Shown: positions 7,572 through 13,230 of the stretch, piece after piece
Layout: the number at the start of each line of letters is the position of its first letter
Position numbering within the stretch: position 1 is the first letter of the stretch
Origin: an uncultured Eubacteriales bacterium
GTDB taxonomy: Bacteria > Bacillota > Clostridia > Oscillospirales > Acutalibacteraceae
DNA: 13,965 bases
Direction of reading: 5' to 3'
Assembly: GCA_900319615.1 (NCBI GenBank)
Contig: ONPE01000062.1
Location: 1-13,965, forward strand
Position numbers and translations under genes: made by a program
Notes under the pieces: model-generated
Databases searched by the model: none
What the model saw: the letters and a program-made list of their open reading frames with translations, nothing else
What the model was told of the DNA's origin: nothing

Positions 7572-8666
7572 ATGAGAGTTTCGCTGTGTACTATCGCGAA
7601 AAACGAAGAAGCCGCTCTGACAGGCCTTTTAAAGGATTTTCGCGAGCAGAACTATCCTCACAATAAAATAGAAGTCATCATGATAGACTCCGGCTCCACC
7701 GACCGCACTCATGAGATCATGGAGGAGTTCCAACAGGCAAAATACGGATTCTACGATATAAAGATATACAACTCGACCGGAAAGAACCAGGCGTCGGCAT
7801 GGAACGTCGCTATAGAGCACGCCACCGGCGATATCATCATCCGCGTGGACGCTCATTCCAAAATTCCGAGACAGTTCGTATCGAGAAACGTCTTCAACAT
7901 CCGAGAGGGCGAGAATATCGTCGGAGGCGGCAGACCGAATATCTGCGCCAACCCCAACCCGTGGACAATGACTCTGCAGGCGGCTGAGGAAAGCCTTTTC
8001 GGTTCATCCGTAGCGGATTACAGACGACCGGCGGCTCAGAAGGAATATCACGACAGCCTCTTTCACGCCGCTTATCGCAGAGAGGTCTTTGCAAACGTCG
8101 GCGGCTTTAACGAGGATCTCGGCAGGACCGAGGACAACGAGCTGCACTACCGCATACGTCAGGCTGGATACAAGATGTGCTGCTGCCCGGAGATTATCTC
8201 CTTCCAGCACACCAGATCGACCCTGAAGAGGATGATCGGTCAGAAGTACGGCAACGGCTACTGGATCGGCTTGACCCTCGGCGTGTGTCCCGGATGTCTG
8301 AGCTACTTCCATTTTATCCCGTTCGTATTTTTGCTGGCGGTATTCTTCGCTTCGCTGTTCTGGGCGGTCACCGGTCAGCCGGTGCTGCTGGCTATAATCA
8401 TGGCGATGTATTTCATGTTCAACATGGTCAACACCGTCGGCGCGTTCGTGTTGAAGAAAACGCTGAATCCCCTGTTCCTGCTTTTGCCGCTCCTCTTCCC
8501 TCTTCTCCACATCTCCTACGGAGTAGGCACGCTGGTGGGGCTTGTAAAGATGCCGTTCTGGAAGAAGAGCCTCGACGGCAGCGCTCAGCGAAGGATAGAA
8601 GAGATAAAGCAGGCAGTAAAAGAAAATACCGTCGAATATGAAGACGATAATGAAGAAGTATTATGA
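7572..8666 (+). CDS. GT2 glycosyltransferase, ExoA-like, with C-terminal membrane anchor
   Basis: This 364-residue enzyme has a GT-A fold, family 2. The N-terminus MRVSLCTIAKNEE and IMIDSGSTDRTHEIM (36-50) form the nucleotide-binding part. RVDAHSKIP (91-99) holds the metal-binding Asp in the 'DAH' form also found in ExoA of succinoglycan synthesis. RTEDNELHYRIRQAGYK (185-201) holds the ED catalytic-base motif. After about residue 244 there are two or three membrane segments (FVFLLAVFFASLFW, LLAIIMAMYFMFNM, PLFLLLPLLFPLL). Such enzymes transfer a sugar from a UDP/GDP donor to a polyprenyl-phosphate-linked acceptor at the inner membrane face; donor and acceptor cannot be read from the sequence. 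GAGG (7559-7562) lies 9 bases before ATG 7572, just 1 base after the preceding stop. It overlaps licD by 4 bases (8663-8666). It could supply the lipid-linked sugar used by the YfhO-type protein. Confidence 0.87.
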   Translation: MRVSLCTIAKNEEAALTGLLKDFREQNYPHNKIEVIMIDSGSTDRTHEIMEEFQQAKYGFYDIKIYNSTGKNQASAWNVAIEHATGDIIIRVDAHSKIPRQFVSRNVFNIREGENIVGGGRPNICANPNPWTMTLQAAEESLFGSSVADYRRPAAQKEYHDSLFHAAYRREVFANVGGFNEDLGRTEDNELHYRIRQAGYKMCCCPEIISFQHTRSTLKRMIGQKYGNGYWIGLTLGVCPGCLSYFHFIPFVFLLAVFFASLFWAVTGQPVLLAIIMAMYFMFNMVNTVGAFVLKKTLNPLFLLLPLLFPLLHISYGVGTLVGLVKMPFWKKSLDGSAQRRIEEIKQAVKENTVEYEDDNEEVL

Positions 8667-9523
8667 GTGAAGTATTACAGATAGACAGAGAGACCCTGAG
8701 AAAGCTCCAGCTAAAGGAGCTGGAATCCTTAGAGTATTTCGATAACTTTTGCAAAGAGAATGAGCTCAGGTATTATCTGCTGGGCGGCTGCGTCATCGGC
8801 GCATTAAGGCACGGCGGCTTCATACCGTGGGACGACGATATCGACATCATCATGCTCAGGCGTGACTATGAGCGGATGCTCAGGCTGTGGAAGCAGCAGG
8901 AGAGCAACGAGCGCTTTTTGATGCTCAAGACCGACGGCAGGGTGTTCACGGGCAACAGCTTCGCGACGCTGATAGATACGTCCGCCACGATGATAAAGGA
9001 GAATCAGAAGGATATCGACGTACCTCACGGCATCGTCACAGATATTTTCCCCATGGACGGCTGCCCTGATAAAAAACTGCAGAGATATTTGCAGTATTAT
9101 CACGCGATGATGTACAGCCTGTTCATCACAGAGTTCGTGCCCGAAAAGCACGGCAAGCTGATGAAGTTCATCTGCTCGCTGCTGTTGAAGCTGTTCCCGA
9201 GCCGCGAGAAGCGGACGAAGATCTGGAAAAAGCATGAGAAAAAGATGACCAAATACGGCTTCAATACGCACAAAAAATGCACCGAGCTCTGCGCCGGCCC
9301 GCACTATATGCTCAACGAATATCCGCAGAAGGCGTTCGCAAAGGCTGTTTATCACGACTTTGAGGGTATGTCGGTGCCGCTGCCTCAGGGCTATGACGAA
9401 TATCTGACGATGGCGTTCGGCGACTATATGCAGATGCCGCCCGAGGATAAACAGACGCCGCACCATGATCTGGTCGCGCTCGATCTGGATACGCCGTGCA
9501 TCAACAGAGATCAACCAATTTAA
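8663..9523 (+). CDS. LicD-family phosphotransferase
   Basis: This 286-residue soluble protein carries the LicD signature near its N-terminus: YYLLGGCVIGALRHGGFIPW (37-56) followed by DDDIDI (57-62) and MLRRDYERM. The GG..IGA.RH and DDDID residues form the nucleotidyltransferase-like metal site of the family. Known LicD enzymes attach phosphocholine, or other phospho-substituents in fungi and animals, to surface sugars. The usual choline genes licA, licB and licC are not in this window, so choline should not be assumed; phosphoethanolamine, glycerol phosphate or ribitol phosphate are alternatives. It starts in an ATGA overlap with the GT2 gene and is the last gene of the coupled operon. Its TAA (9521-9523) is also the first three bases of repeat copy 2. 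No terminator was found directly after it. Confidence 0.9.
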   Translation: MSEVLQIDRETLRKLQLKELESLEYFDNFCKENELRYYLLGGCVIGALRHGGFIPWDDDIDIIMLRRDYERMLRLWKQQESNERFLMLKTDGRVFTGNSFATLIDTSATMIKENQKDIDVPHGIVTDIFPMDGCPDKKLQRYLQYYHAMMYSLFITEFVPEKHGKLMKFICSLLLKLFPSREKRTKIWKKHEKKMTKYGFNTHKKCTELCAGPHYMLNEYPQKAFAKAVYHDFEGMSVPLPQGYDEYLTMAFGDYMQMPPEDKQTPHHDLVALDLDTPCINRDQPI

Positions 9524-9589
9524 TCGGTTGAGATTGCCACAGCCTCAACACGAGTGTTCCGACACGCGTGTCAAGGGCTTCGCAATGAC
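9521..9589. repeat. Interspersed palindromic repeat, copy 2
   Basis: Bases 9521-9542 are identical to 632-653 and 9578-9589 to 723-734. This copy is shorter (69 against 103 bases) and its interior differs. It contains hairpin arms GTTGAG/CTCAAC (9527-9532 and 9544-9549), AACAC/GTGTT (9547-9551 and 9554-9558) and a perfect 12-base palindrome GACACGCGTGTC (9561-9572). GGTTGA (9526-9531) can also pair with TCAACC at 9511-9516 in the licD 3' end. It begins at the licD stop codon and ends 12 bases before the THF riboswitch. There is no T-run, so it is not a standard terminator. Confidence 0.7.
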
Positions 9590-9601
9590 GATTCAAAACA
9601 T

Positions 9602-9701
9602 ACAGAGTAAAGGAATATGCGTCAAGTGTTTGCTGTACGGGGAGTTGACAGCAGGACGAAGGAGCAAGAAGCTCCGCGGTATATTCTTTGCATCCCGCTG
9701 T
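9602..9701 (+). promoter_or_regulatory. Tetrahydrofolate (THF) riboswitch aptamer
   Basis: The sequence follows the THF-I riboswitch consensus: ACAGAGTAAAG at the 5' side, then GAATATGCGTCAAGTG, a stem TGCTGT/ACAGCA (9631-9636 and 9646-9651) capped by a G-rich loop, GACGAAGGAGC with GCTCC (9661-9665/9671-9675), GCGGTATATTC and the 3' TTTGCATCCCGC. P1 is ACAG (9602-9605) with CTGT (9698-9701); P2 is GAATAT with ATATTC. The loop CGGG (9638-9641) can form the family pseudoknot with CCCG (9694-9697). The downstream gene encodes a FolT-like transporter, the expected THF-regulated target. Identified by eye; a covariance-model search would settle it. No clear promoter was found between 9524 and 9601, so the leader may be part of read-through from licD. 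Confidence 0.88.
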
Positions 9702-9723
9702 TGCATCAGGAAATGCAAATTTC

Positions 9724-9757
9724 ACCTCCTTATGCGATAACGAGAACATAAGGAGGT
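9724..9757 (+). promoter_or_regulatory. RBS-sequestering hairpin of folT (riboswitch expression platform)
   Basis: ACCTCCTTATG (9724-9734) is the exact reverse complement of CATAAGGAGGT (9747-9757), so an 11-base-pair stem with a 12-base loop buries the AAGGAGG ribosome binding site (9750-9756) of the gene starting at 9764. There is no T-run, so control should act on translation. Candidate competitors of the anti-RBS arm are AAGGAG (9659-9664) in the aptamer, and AGGAAAT (9708-9714), which can pair with ATTT and CCT (9719-9722, 9725-9727) around a GCAA loop. Confidence 0.85.
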
Positions 9758-9763
9758 ATTATT

Positions 9764-10330
9764 ATGTCTGCCATACTGAACAAATTCGTCGATTCATCAA
9801 AGGAGCTCTCAAAGGTACAGACGCTCGCGATCTGCGCTATGATGCTCGCGCTGAGAGTGATACTCGGCATCTTCACCAACTTCACTCTGGCGATAATGCC
9901 GTTCGTGAAGATCGGCTTCTCCTTTATCCCGATAGTGATAGTCGCCTATCTGTACGGCCCTGTATGCGCCGGGATAGTTTCGGGAGCCGGGGATATCCTC
10001 TCGATCTTCATATCAAATCCGACCGCTTTCTCGATGAACCCTGCACTGACGCTGTGCTATGTCTGGGAGGGCATACTGTACGGGCTCGTGCTGTACAAGA
10101 GCGACCTTAGCCTTAAATACATCATCGGCGCTAAGGCAGCAGCGCTGTTCCTGTGCGCCCTGCCGCTGAATACGATAGTGCTCAGCGCGATGATGAACAT
10201 CCCCTACCTCACCCTGCTTTTATACAGGTCGGCGGTATTGATACCGTTCGCGGTCGTCGAGGTGCTTATCATCAGGCTGATAAAGCCGATGTTGATACGC
10301 GTTCAGAATACATATACTATTAATAAATAG
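9764..10330 (+). CDS. folT: ECF transporter S component, folate type (FolT-like)
   Basis: This 188-residue membrane protein has about six helices. It is the substrate-capture subunit of an energy-coupling-factor transporter; the shared EcfA, EcfA' and EcfT subunits are not in this window. TM1 (LAICAMMLALRVILGIF, 21-37) holds small residues that normally contact EcfT. KIGFSFIPI (49-57), YGPVCAGIVSGAGDILS (64-80) and the NPALTLCYVWEGILYGLVLY region (92-111) match FolT-family S components. Assignment to folate rests on this pattern plus the THF riboswitch in the leader, which together make folate or 5-formyl-THF uptake the best call. The start ATG lies 7 bases after AGGAGG (9751-9756). Translation should fall when reduced folate is abundant. 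A strong terminator follows at 10450, so folT ends its transcript. Confidence 0.88.
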   Translation: MSAILNKFVDSSKELSKVQTLAICAMMLALRVILGIFTNFTLAIMPFVKIGFSFIPIVIVAYLYGPVCAGIVSGAGDILSIFISNPTAFSMNPALTLCYVWEGILYGLVLYKSDLSLKYIIGAKAAALFLCALPLNTIVLSAMMNIPYLTLLLYRSAVLIPFAVVEVLIIRLIKPMLIRVQNTYTINK

Positions 10331-10331
10331 T

Positions 10332-10431
10332 TATCGGCAACGCAGGGGATCACCTTCCTCTTGCTATCGGCAGTATTGACAATGGGGATCGCCGCGACCT
10401 GTCTTTTCGGCTTCCGGATTCACGATGACAG
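10332..10431. repeat. Internal direct duplication and possible diverged third repeat copy
   Basis: TATCGGCA occurs at 10332-10339 and 10365-10372. GGGGATCACC (10345-10354) is echoed by GGGGATCGCC (10384-10393), so the segment looks like a partial tandem duplication. The stretch GGGGATCGCCGCGACC ... CACGATGACAG (10384-10431) loosely resembles the GATTGCCAC ... CGCAATGAC ends of the repeats at 632 and 9521. The relation is weak and judged by eye. No gene was found in it. Confidence 0.35.
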
Positions 10432-10449
10432 TTTCTATTTATAGAACCG

Positions 10450-10474
10450 CACCGCTTCGGCGGTGTTTTTCTTT
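10450..10474 (+). terminator. Rho-independent terminator after folT
   Basis: CACCGC (10450-10455), a TTCG tetraloop and GCGGTG (10460-10465) are followed by TTTTTCTTT. It is a compact, GC-rich hairpin with an extra-stable loop, 120 bases after the folT stop codon. Confidence 0.95.
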
Positions 10475-10552
10475 GTCCCGATATTTGTGATAATGCACAG
10501 AAATCGACACTGATTTTTTACATATCGGACAACTTCATTTCTTTAAATCTTC

Positions 10553-10581
10553 TTGACTTTAAAACGTTGAAGTGTTAAAAT
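10553..10581 (+). promoter_or_regulatory. Near-consensus sigma-A promoter of the amidohydrolase-symporter unit
   Basis: TTGACT (10553-10558) and TAAAAT (10576-10581) are separated by exactly 17 bases. Each matches consensus at five of six positions. The region lies after the folT terminator and 47 bases before the amidohydrolase ATG. Confidence 0.8.
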
Positions 10582-10627
10582 ATAGAGGCTGTTTTGAGGT
10601 TTTTGTACAACAGCAAGGAAGGTATAT

Positions 10628-11458
10628 ATGATCATAGATTTTCATACCCATGTTTTTCCCGATAAGATCGCACAGCGCACTATAGCGGCTCTCGAGGGCG
10701 CTGCCGATGTTAAGGCGCACACCGACGGCACGCTGAGCGGTCTGCTCAAGAGCATGGCTCATGCCGGCGTCGACAAAAGCGTCATCCTCCCCGTAACCAC
10801 GCGCAAGGGGCAGTTCGACAGCATCACGAGATTCGCTAAGGCTGTAAACGACGAACACGATAACCTGATCTCTTTCGGCGGAATACACCCCGACGACGAT
10901 GACGTCACCGAAAAGCTCAGCTTTTTGAAGGACAACGGCTTCAAGGGGATCAAGCTCCACCCCGACTACACCGAGACCTTCATCGACGACGAACGCTATA
11001 TACATATCATCAGCGAGGCGTGCAGGCTCGGGCTTTTGGTGATCACCCACGCAGGCAAGGACCCTGCATACGACGTTATCCACTGTCCTCCCGATAAAGG
11101 CAGAAATATGCTCGACCGCGTATATGAGCTGACTTCATTTTCAGAGCCGTTCTTCATCTTCGCCCACCTCGGCGGAAACTGCGTGGAGAGCGACGTTGAA
11201 AAATATCTTGTCGGTCAGAACTGCTATATAGACATCAGCTGCTCGTTCGGCGATCTCGGCAATTTCAGCGATGTATCCGACGAGACGATAGTGAGGATCA
11301 TCAAGAACCACGGAGCGGAAAAGATACTCTTCGCCACCGACTGCCCGTGGAACGATCAAAAGGCTTATATAAAGCGCTTTAAAGAGCTCGACGGTATCTC
11401 GGATACCGAAAAAGACCTGATACTCGGCAAAAACGCCGAACGCTTACTCAGTCGATAA
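10628..11458 (+). CDS. Amidohydrolase-2-type TIM-barrel metal hydrolase/decarboxylase
   Basis: This 276-residue soluble protein fits the PF04909-type amidohydrolase pattern. Metal and active-site residues seen are H6 and H8 in DFHTHVFP, H111 in GIKLHPDY, H141 in VITHAGKD, H180 in FAHLGGN, and D238 in LFATDCPWN; the C-terminal GKNAERLL is also typical. The family includes hydrolases and non-oxidative decarboxylases of aromatic acids, but many members have no known substrate and none can be read here. The length is near the usual 270-330. AAGGAAGG (10615-10622) precedes ATG 10628. The symporter gene follows after 39 bases, which hold a small TGCCG/CGGCA hairpin (11461-11475) without a T-run, so the two are probably co-transcribed from the promoter at 10553. 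Shared transcription suggests it may act on a compound carried by the symporter, but that is inference. Confidence 0.83.
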   Translation: MIIDFHTHVFPDKIAQRTIAALEGAADVKAHTDGTLSGLLKSMAHAGVDKSVILPVTTRKGQFDSITRFAKAVNDEHDNLISFGGIHPDDDDVTEKLSFLKDNGFKGIKLHPDYTETFIDDERYIHIISEACRLGLLVITHAGKDPAYDVIHCPPDKGRNMLDRVYELTSFSEPFFIFAHLGGNCVESDVEKYLVGQNCYIDISCSFGDLGNFSDVSDETIVRIIKNHGAEKILFATDCPWNDQKAYIKRFKELDGISDTEKDLILGKNAERLLSR

Positions 11459-11497
11459 TGTGCCGTAACCCGGCATGAAATAAAGGAGAAAAGAAAA

Positions 11498-13075
11498 ATG
11501 GATATGTTTATCAAAATCGCTTTTCTGGTAGTATTCTTCGCCGTTATGATCGGCGTGGGCATTTACTGCCGCAAGCAGAGCACCGACGTCAACGGCTTCG
11601 TACTCGGCAACCGCTCCGTCGGCCCGTGGCTGGCAGCCTTCGCCTTCGGTACGTCGTACTTCTCGGCGGTCATCTTCGTAGGCTATGCCGGTCAGTTCGG
11701 CTGGAAGTACGGTATGGCTTCGACATGGATCGGTCTGGGCAACGCCTTCATCGGCTCGCTGCTGGCATGGAACATCCTCGGCAGGCGTACGCGCGTTATG
11801 TCGCAGCATCTCGACTCGGCTACCATGCCCGACTTCTTCATGAAGAGATACGACTCTAAGGCGCTTAAGATCACGGCTGCGGTCATCATTTTCATATTCC
11901 TGATCCCCTACACGGCTTCTCTGTACAACGGTCTTTCCAGACTGTTCGAGATGGCTTTCGGCATCCCCTATGCGTACTGCGTTATCGCTATGGCTGTTCT
12001 GACCGGCATCTATGTCGTTGTCGGCGGCTACATGGCTACGGCTATAAACGACTTCATCCAGGGCATCATCATGATTTTCGGTATCGTCGCCGTTATCTGG
12101 GCTGTCCTGAGAGTGAACGGCGGTCTGGGCTCTACTATGACCCTGCTTTCAAAGATTCAGGCAGAGGGCACCGAGATGCAGGGCGCTTTCGTATCCTTCT
12201 TCGGCCCCGATATCTTCGGTCTGATCGGCGTCGTGCTGCTGACCTCCCTCGGCACATGGGGTCTGCCCCAGATGGTGCAGAAGTTCTACGCCATCAAGTC
12301 TGAGAAGTCCATCAGCACCGGTACCATCGTATCGACCGTATTCGCTATCATCGTAGCAGGCGGCTGCTACTTCCTCGGCGGCTTCGGCAGACTGTTCGGC
12401 GAGGCAGGTCCCGACGGCAAGCCCATCGGCGGCTTCGATTCCGTCATCCCGACGATGCTCGAAAACCTGTCCCCCATCCTGATCGGTATCGTGGTCATCC
12501 TCGTGCTCTCCGCTTCCATGAGCACGCTCTCGAGCCTTGTACTTACATCGAGCTCGGTTCTGACCATCGACTTCATCGACCCGATCTTCTTCAAGAAGAA
12601 ATCTCTCGACGAGAAGAAAAAGGTACTGATCATGCGTATCTTCATCGTATTCTTCATCATCATCTCCGCTGTTATCGCCATCGTACAGGCTAGCTCGCCG
12701 GTAATGTTCATATCACAGATGATGGGCGTATCGTGGGGCGCTCTGGCAGGAGCGTTCTTAGCGCCGTTCATGTACGGTCTGTACATGAAGCGCGTGCCCA
12801 AGGTCGCCGTATGGATCAACTTCATCCTCGGCGTAGGTATCTCGCTGGCTTCCTTCTTCTGCAATATGGCAGGCGTTAAGTTCGCAAGCCCCGTGCTCAC
12901 CTACTTCCAGTCGCCGATCAACGCAGGTATGGCGGCGATGGTGATCGGTATCGTAATCACCCCGATCATCGCGGGTATAGCTCCGGCAAAGGATAAGGAG
13001 AGAGTAGACAAGATCTTTGAGTGCTACAACAAGAAGCACTCGGTCAGCTCCAAGCACTTTATCGACGAAGAATAA
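11498..13075 (+). CDS. Sodium:solute symporter (SSS family)
   Basis: This 525-residue protein has about 13 membrane segments. GGYMATAINDFIQGIIMI (176-193) is the SSS signature region, and SASMSTLSSLVLTSSS (338-353) matches the TM8 sodium site; S342-T343 align with the PutP sodium-ligand pair S340-T341. LGNRSVGPWLAAFAFGTSY (36-54) is the family's first discontinuous-helix region, but the Asp used by PutP (D55) appears replaced by Tyr here, so a proline-permease call is not supported. WGLPQMVQKFYAI (254-266) is the TM6-7 loop seen in PutP-like members. The substrate cannot be read; neighbours (amidohydrolase, PaaK-like ligase) suggest an organic or aromatic acid, with amino acids or sugars as alternatives. 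AAAGGAG (11482-11488) lies 9 bases before ATG 11498. No convincing terminator follows; AGTCAA/TTGACT (13076-13081 and 13103-13108) is a weak hairpin without a T-run. Confidence 0.87.
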   Translation: MDMFIKIAFLVVFFAVMIGVGIYCRKQSTDVNGFVLGNRSVGPWLAAFAFGTSYFSAVIFVGYAGQFGWKYGMASTWIGLGNAFIGSLLAWNILGRRTRVMSQHLDSATMPDFFMKRYDSKALKITAAVIIFIFLIPYTASLYNGLSRLFEMAFGIPYAYCVIAMAVLTGIYVVVGGYMATAINDFIQGIIMIFGIVAVIWAVLRVNGGLGSTMTLLSKIQAEGTEMQGAFVSFFGPDIFGLIGVVLLTSLGTWGLPQMVQKFYAIKSEKSISTGTIVSTVFAIIVAGGCYFLGGFGRLFGEAGPDGKPIGGFDSVIPTMLENLSPILIGIVVILVLSASMSTLSSLVLTSSSVLTIDFIDPIFFKKKSLDEKKKVLIMRIFIVFFIIISAVIAIVQASSPVMFISQMMGVSWGALAGAFLAPFMYGLYMKRVPKVAVWINFILGVGISLASFFCNMAGVKFASPVLTYFQSPINAGMAAMVIGIVITPIIAGIAPAKDKERVDKIFECYNKKHSVSSKHFIDEE

Positions 13076-13127
13076 AGTCAACTCCGCACGATTCAAACGG
13101 TTTTGACTAAAAAATCGGATATTATCG

Positions 13128-13164
13128 AAAGAAGTCTGAAGAACACTTGCCTTTGGACTTCTTT
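13128..13164. promoter_or_regulatory. Inverted repeat around the -35 box of the CoA ligase gene
   Basis: AAAGAAGTC (13128-13136) and GACTTCTTT (13156-13164) are perfect inverted 9-mers, extendable to 11 with one G-T pair, separated by 19 bases. The loop contains the -35 box (13147-13152) and the right arm lies in the promoter spacer. That position suits an operator. It is too poor in G/C for a confident terminator. Confidence 0.45.
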
Positions 13165-13175
13165 TGCGCTATAAT
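13147..13175 (+). promoter_or_regulatory. Sigma-A promoter of the CoA ligase gene
   Basis: TTGCCT (13147-13152) and a perfect TATAAT (13170-13175) are separated by 17 bases. The promoter lies 56 bases before ATG 13231, so this gene has its own transcript apart from the symporter. Confidence 0.82.
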
Positions 13176-13182
13176 TAAAATG

Positions 13183-13205
13183 TTATGTACTTCTTTATGT
13201 ACTTC
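13183..13205. repeat. Tandem TTATGTACTTC repeat just after the promoter
   Basis: TTATGTACTTC occurs at 13183-13193 and again at 13195-13205, a 12-base period, in the first transcribed bases of the CoA ligase gene. ACTTCTTT is shared by the first unit (13189-13196) and the right arm of the inverted repeat (13157-13164). The two arrays together look like a set of related binding sites. Confidence 0.5.
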
Positions 13206-13230
13206 AAGGCAAATGAAAAGAGGATTAAAA

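Noticed and set aside
8804..9514. 236-codon open frame on the minus strand inside licD
   Set aside because: It is an antisense shadow of licD rich in His/Arg/Glu/Gln runs, with no family motif recognised.
9465..9740. 91-codon plus-strand open frame spanning the licD end and the riboswitch
   Set aside because: It overlaps licD in another frame, the repeat and the THF aptamer, and has no plausible ribosome binding site.
9501..9749. 82-codon minus-strand open frame over the riboswitch region
   Set aside because: It starts within the RBS hairpin; the AAGGAGGT-like signal on that strand is only the other arm of the palindrome.
11461..11475. TGCCG/CGGCA hairpin between the amidohydrolase and symporter genes, considered as a terminator
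   Set aside because: The stem is only 5 base pairs and no T-run follows, so it is unlikely to stop transcription.
13076..13114. Hairpin AGTCAA..CCG / CGG..TTGACT after the symporter, considered as its terminator
   Set aside because: On the plus strand it is followed by A's rather than T's and has a mismatched stem.
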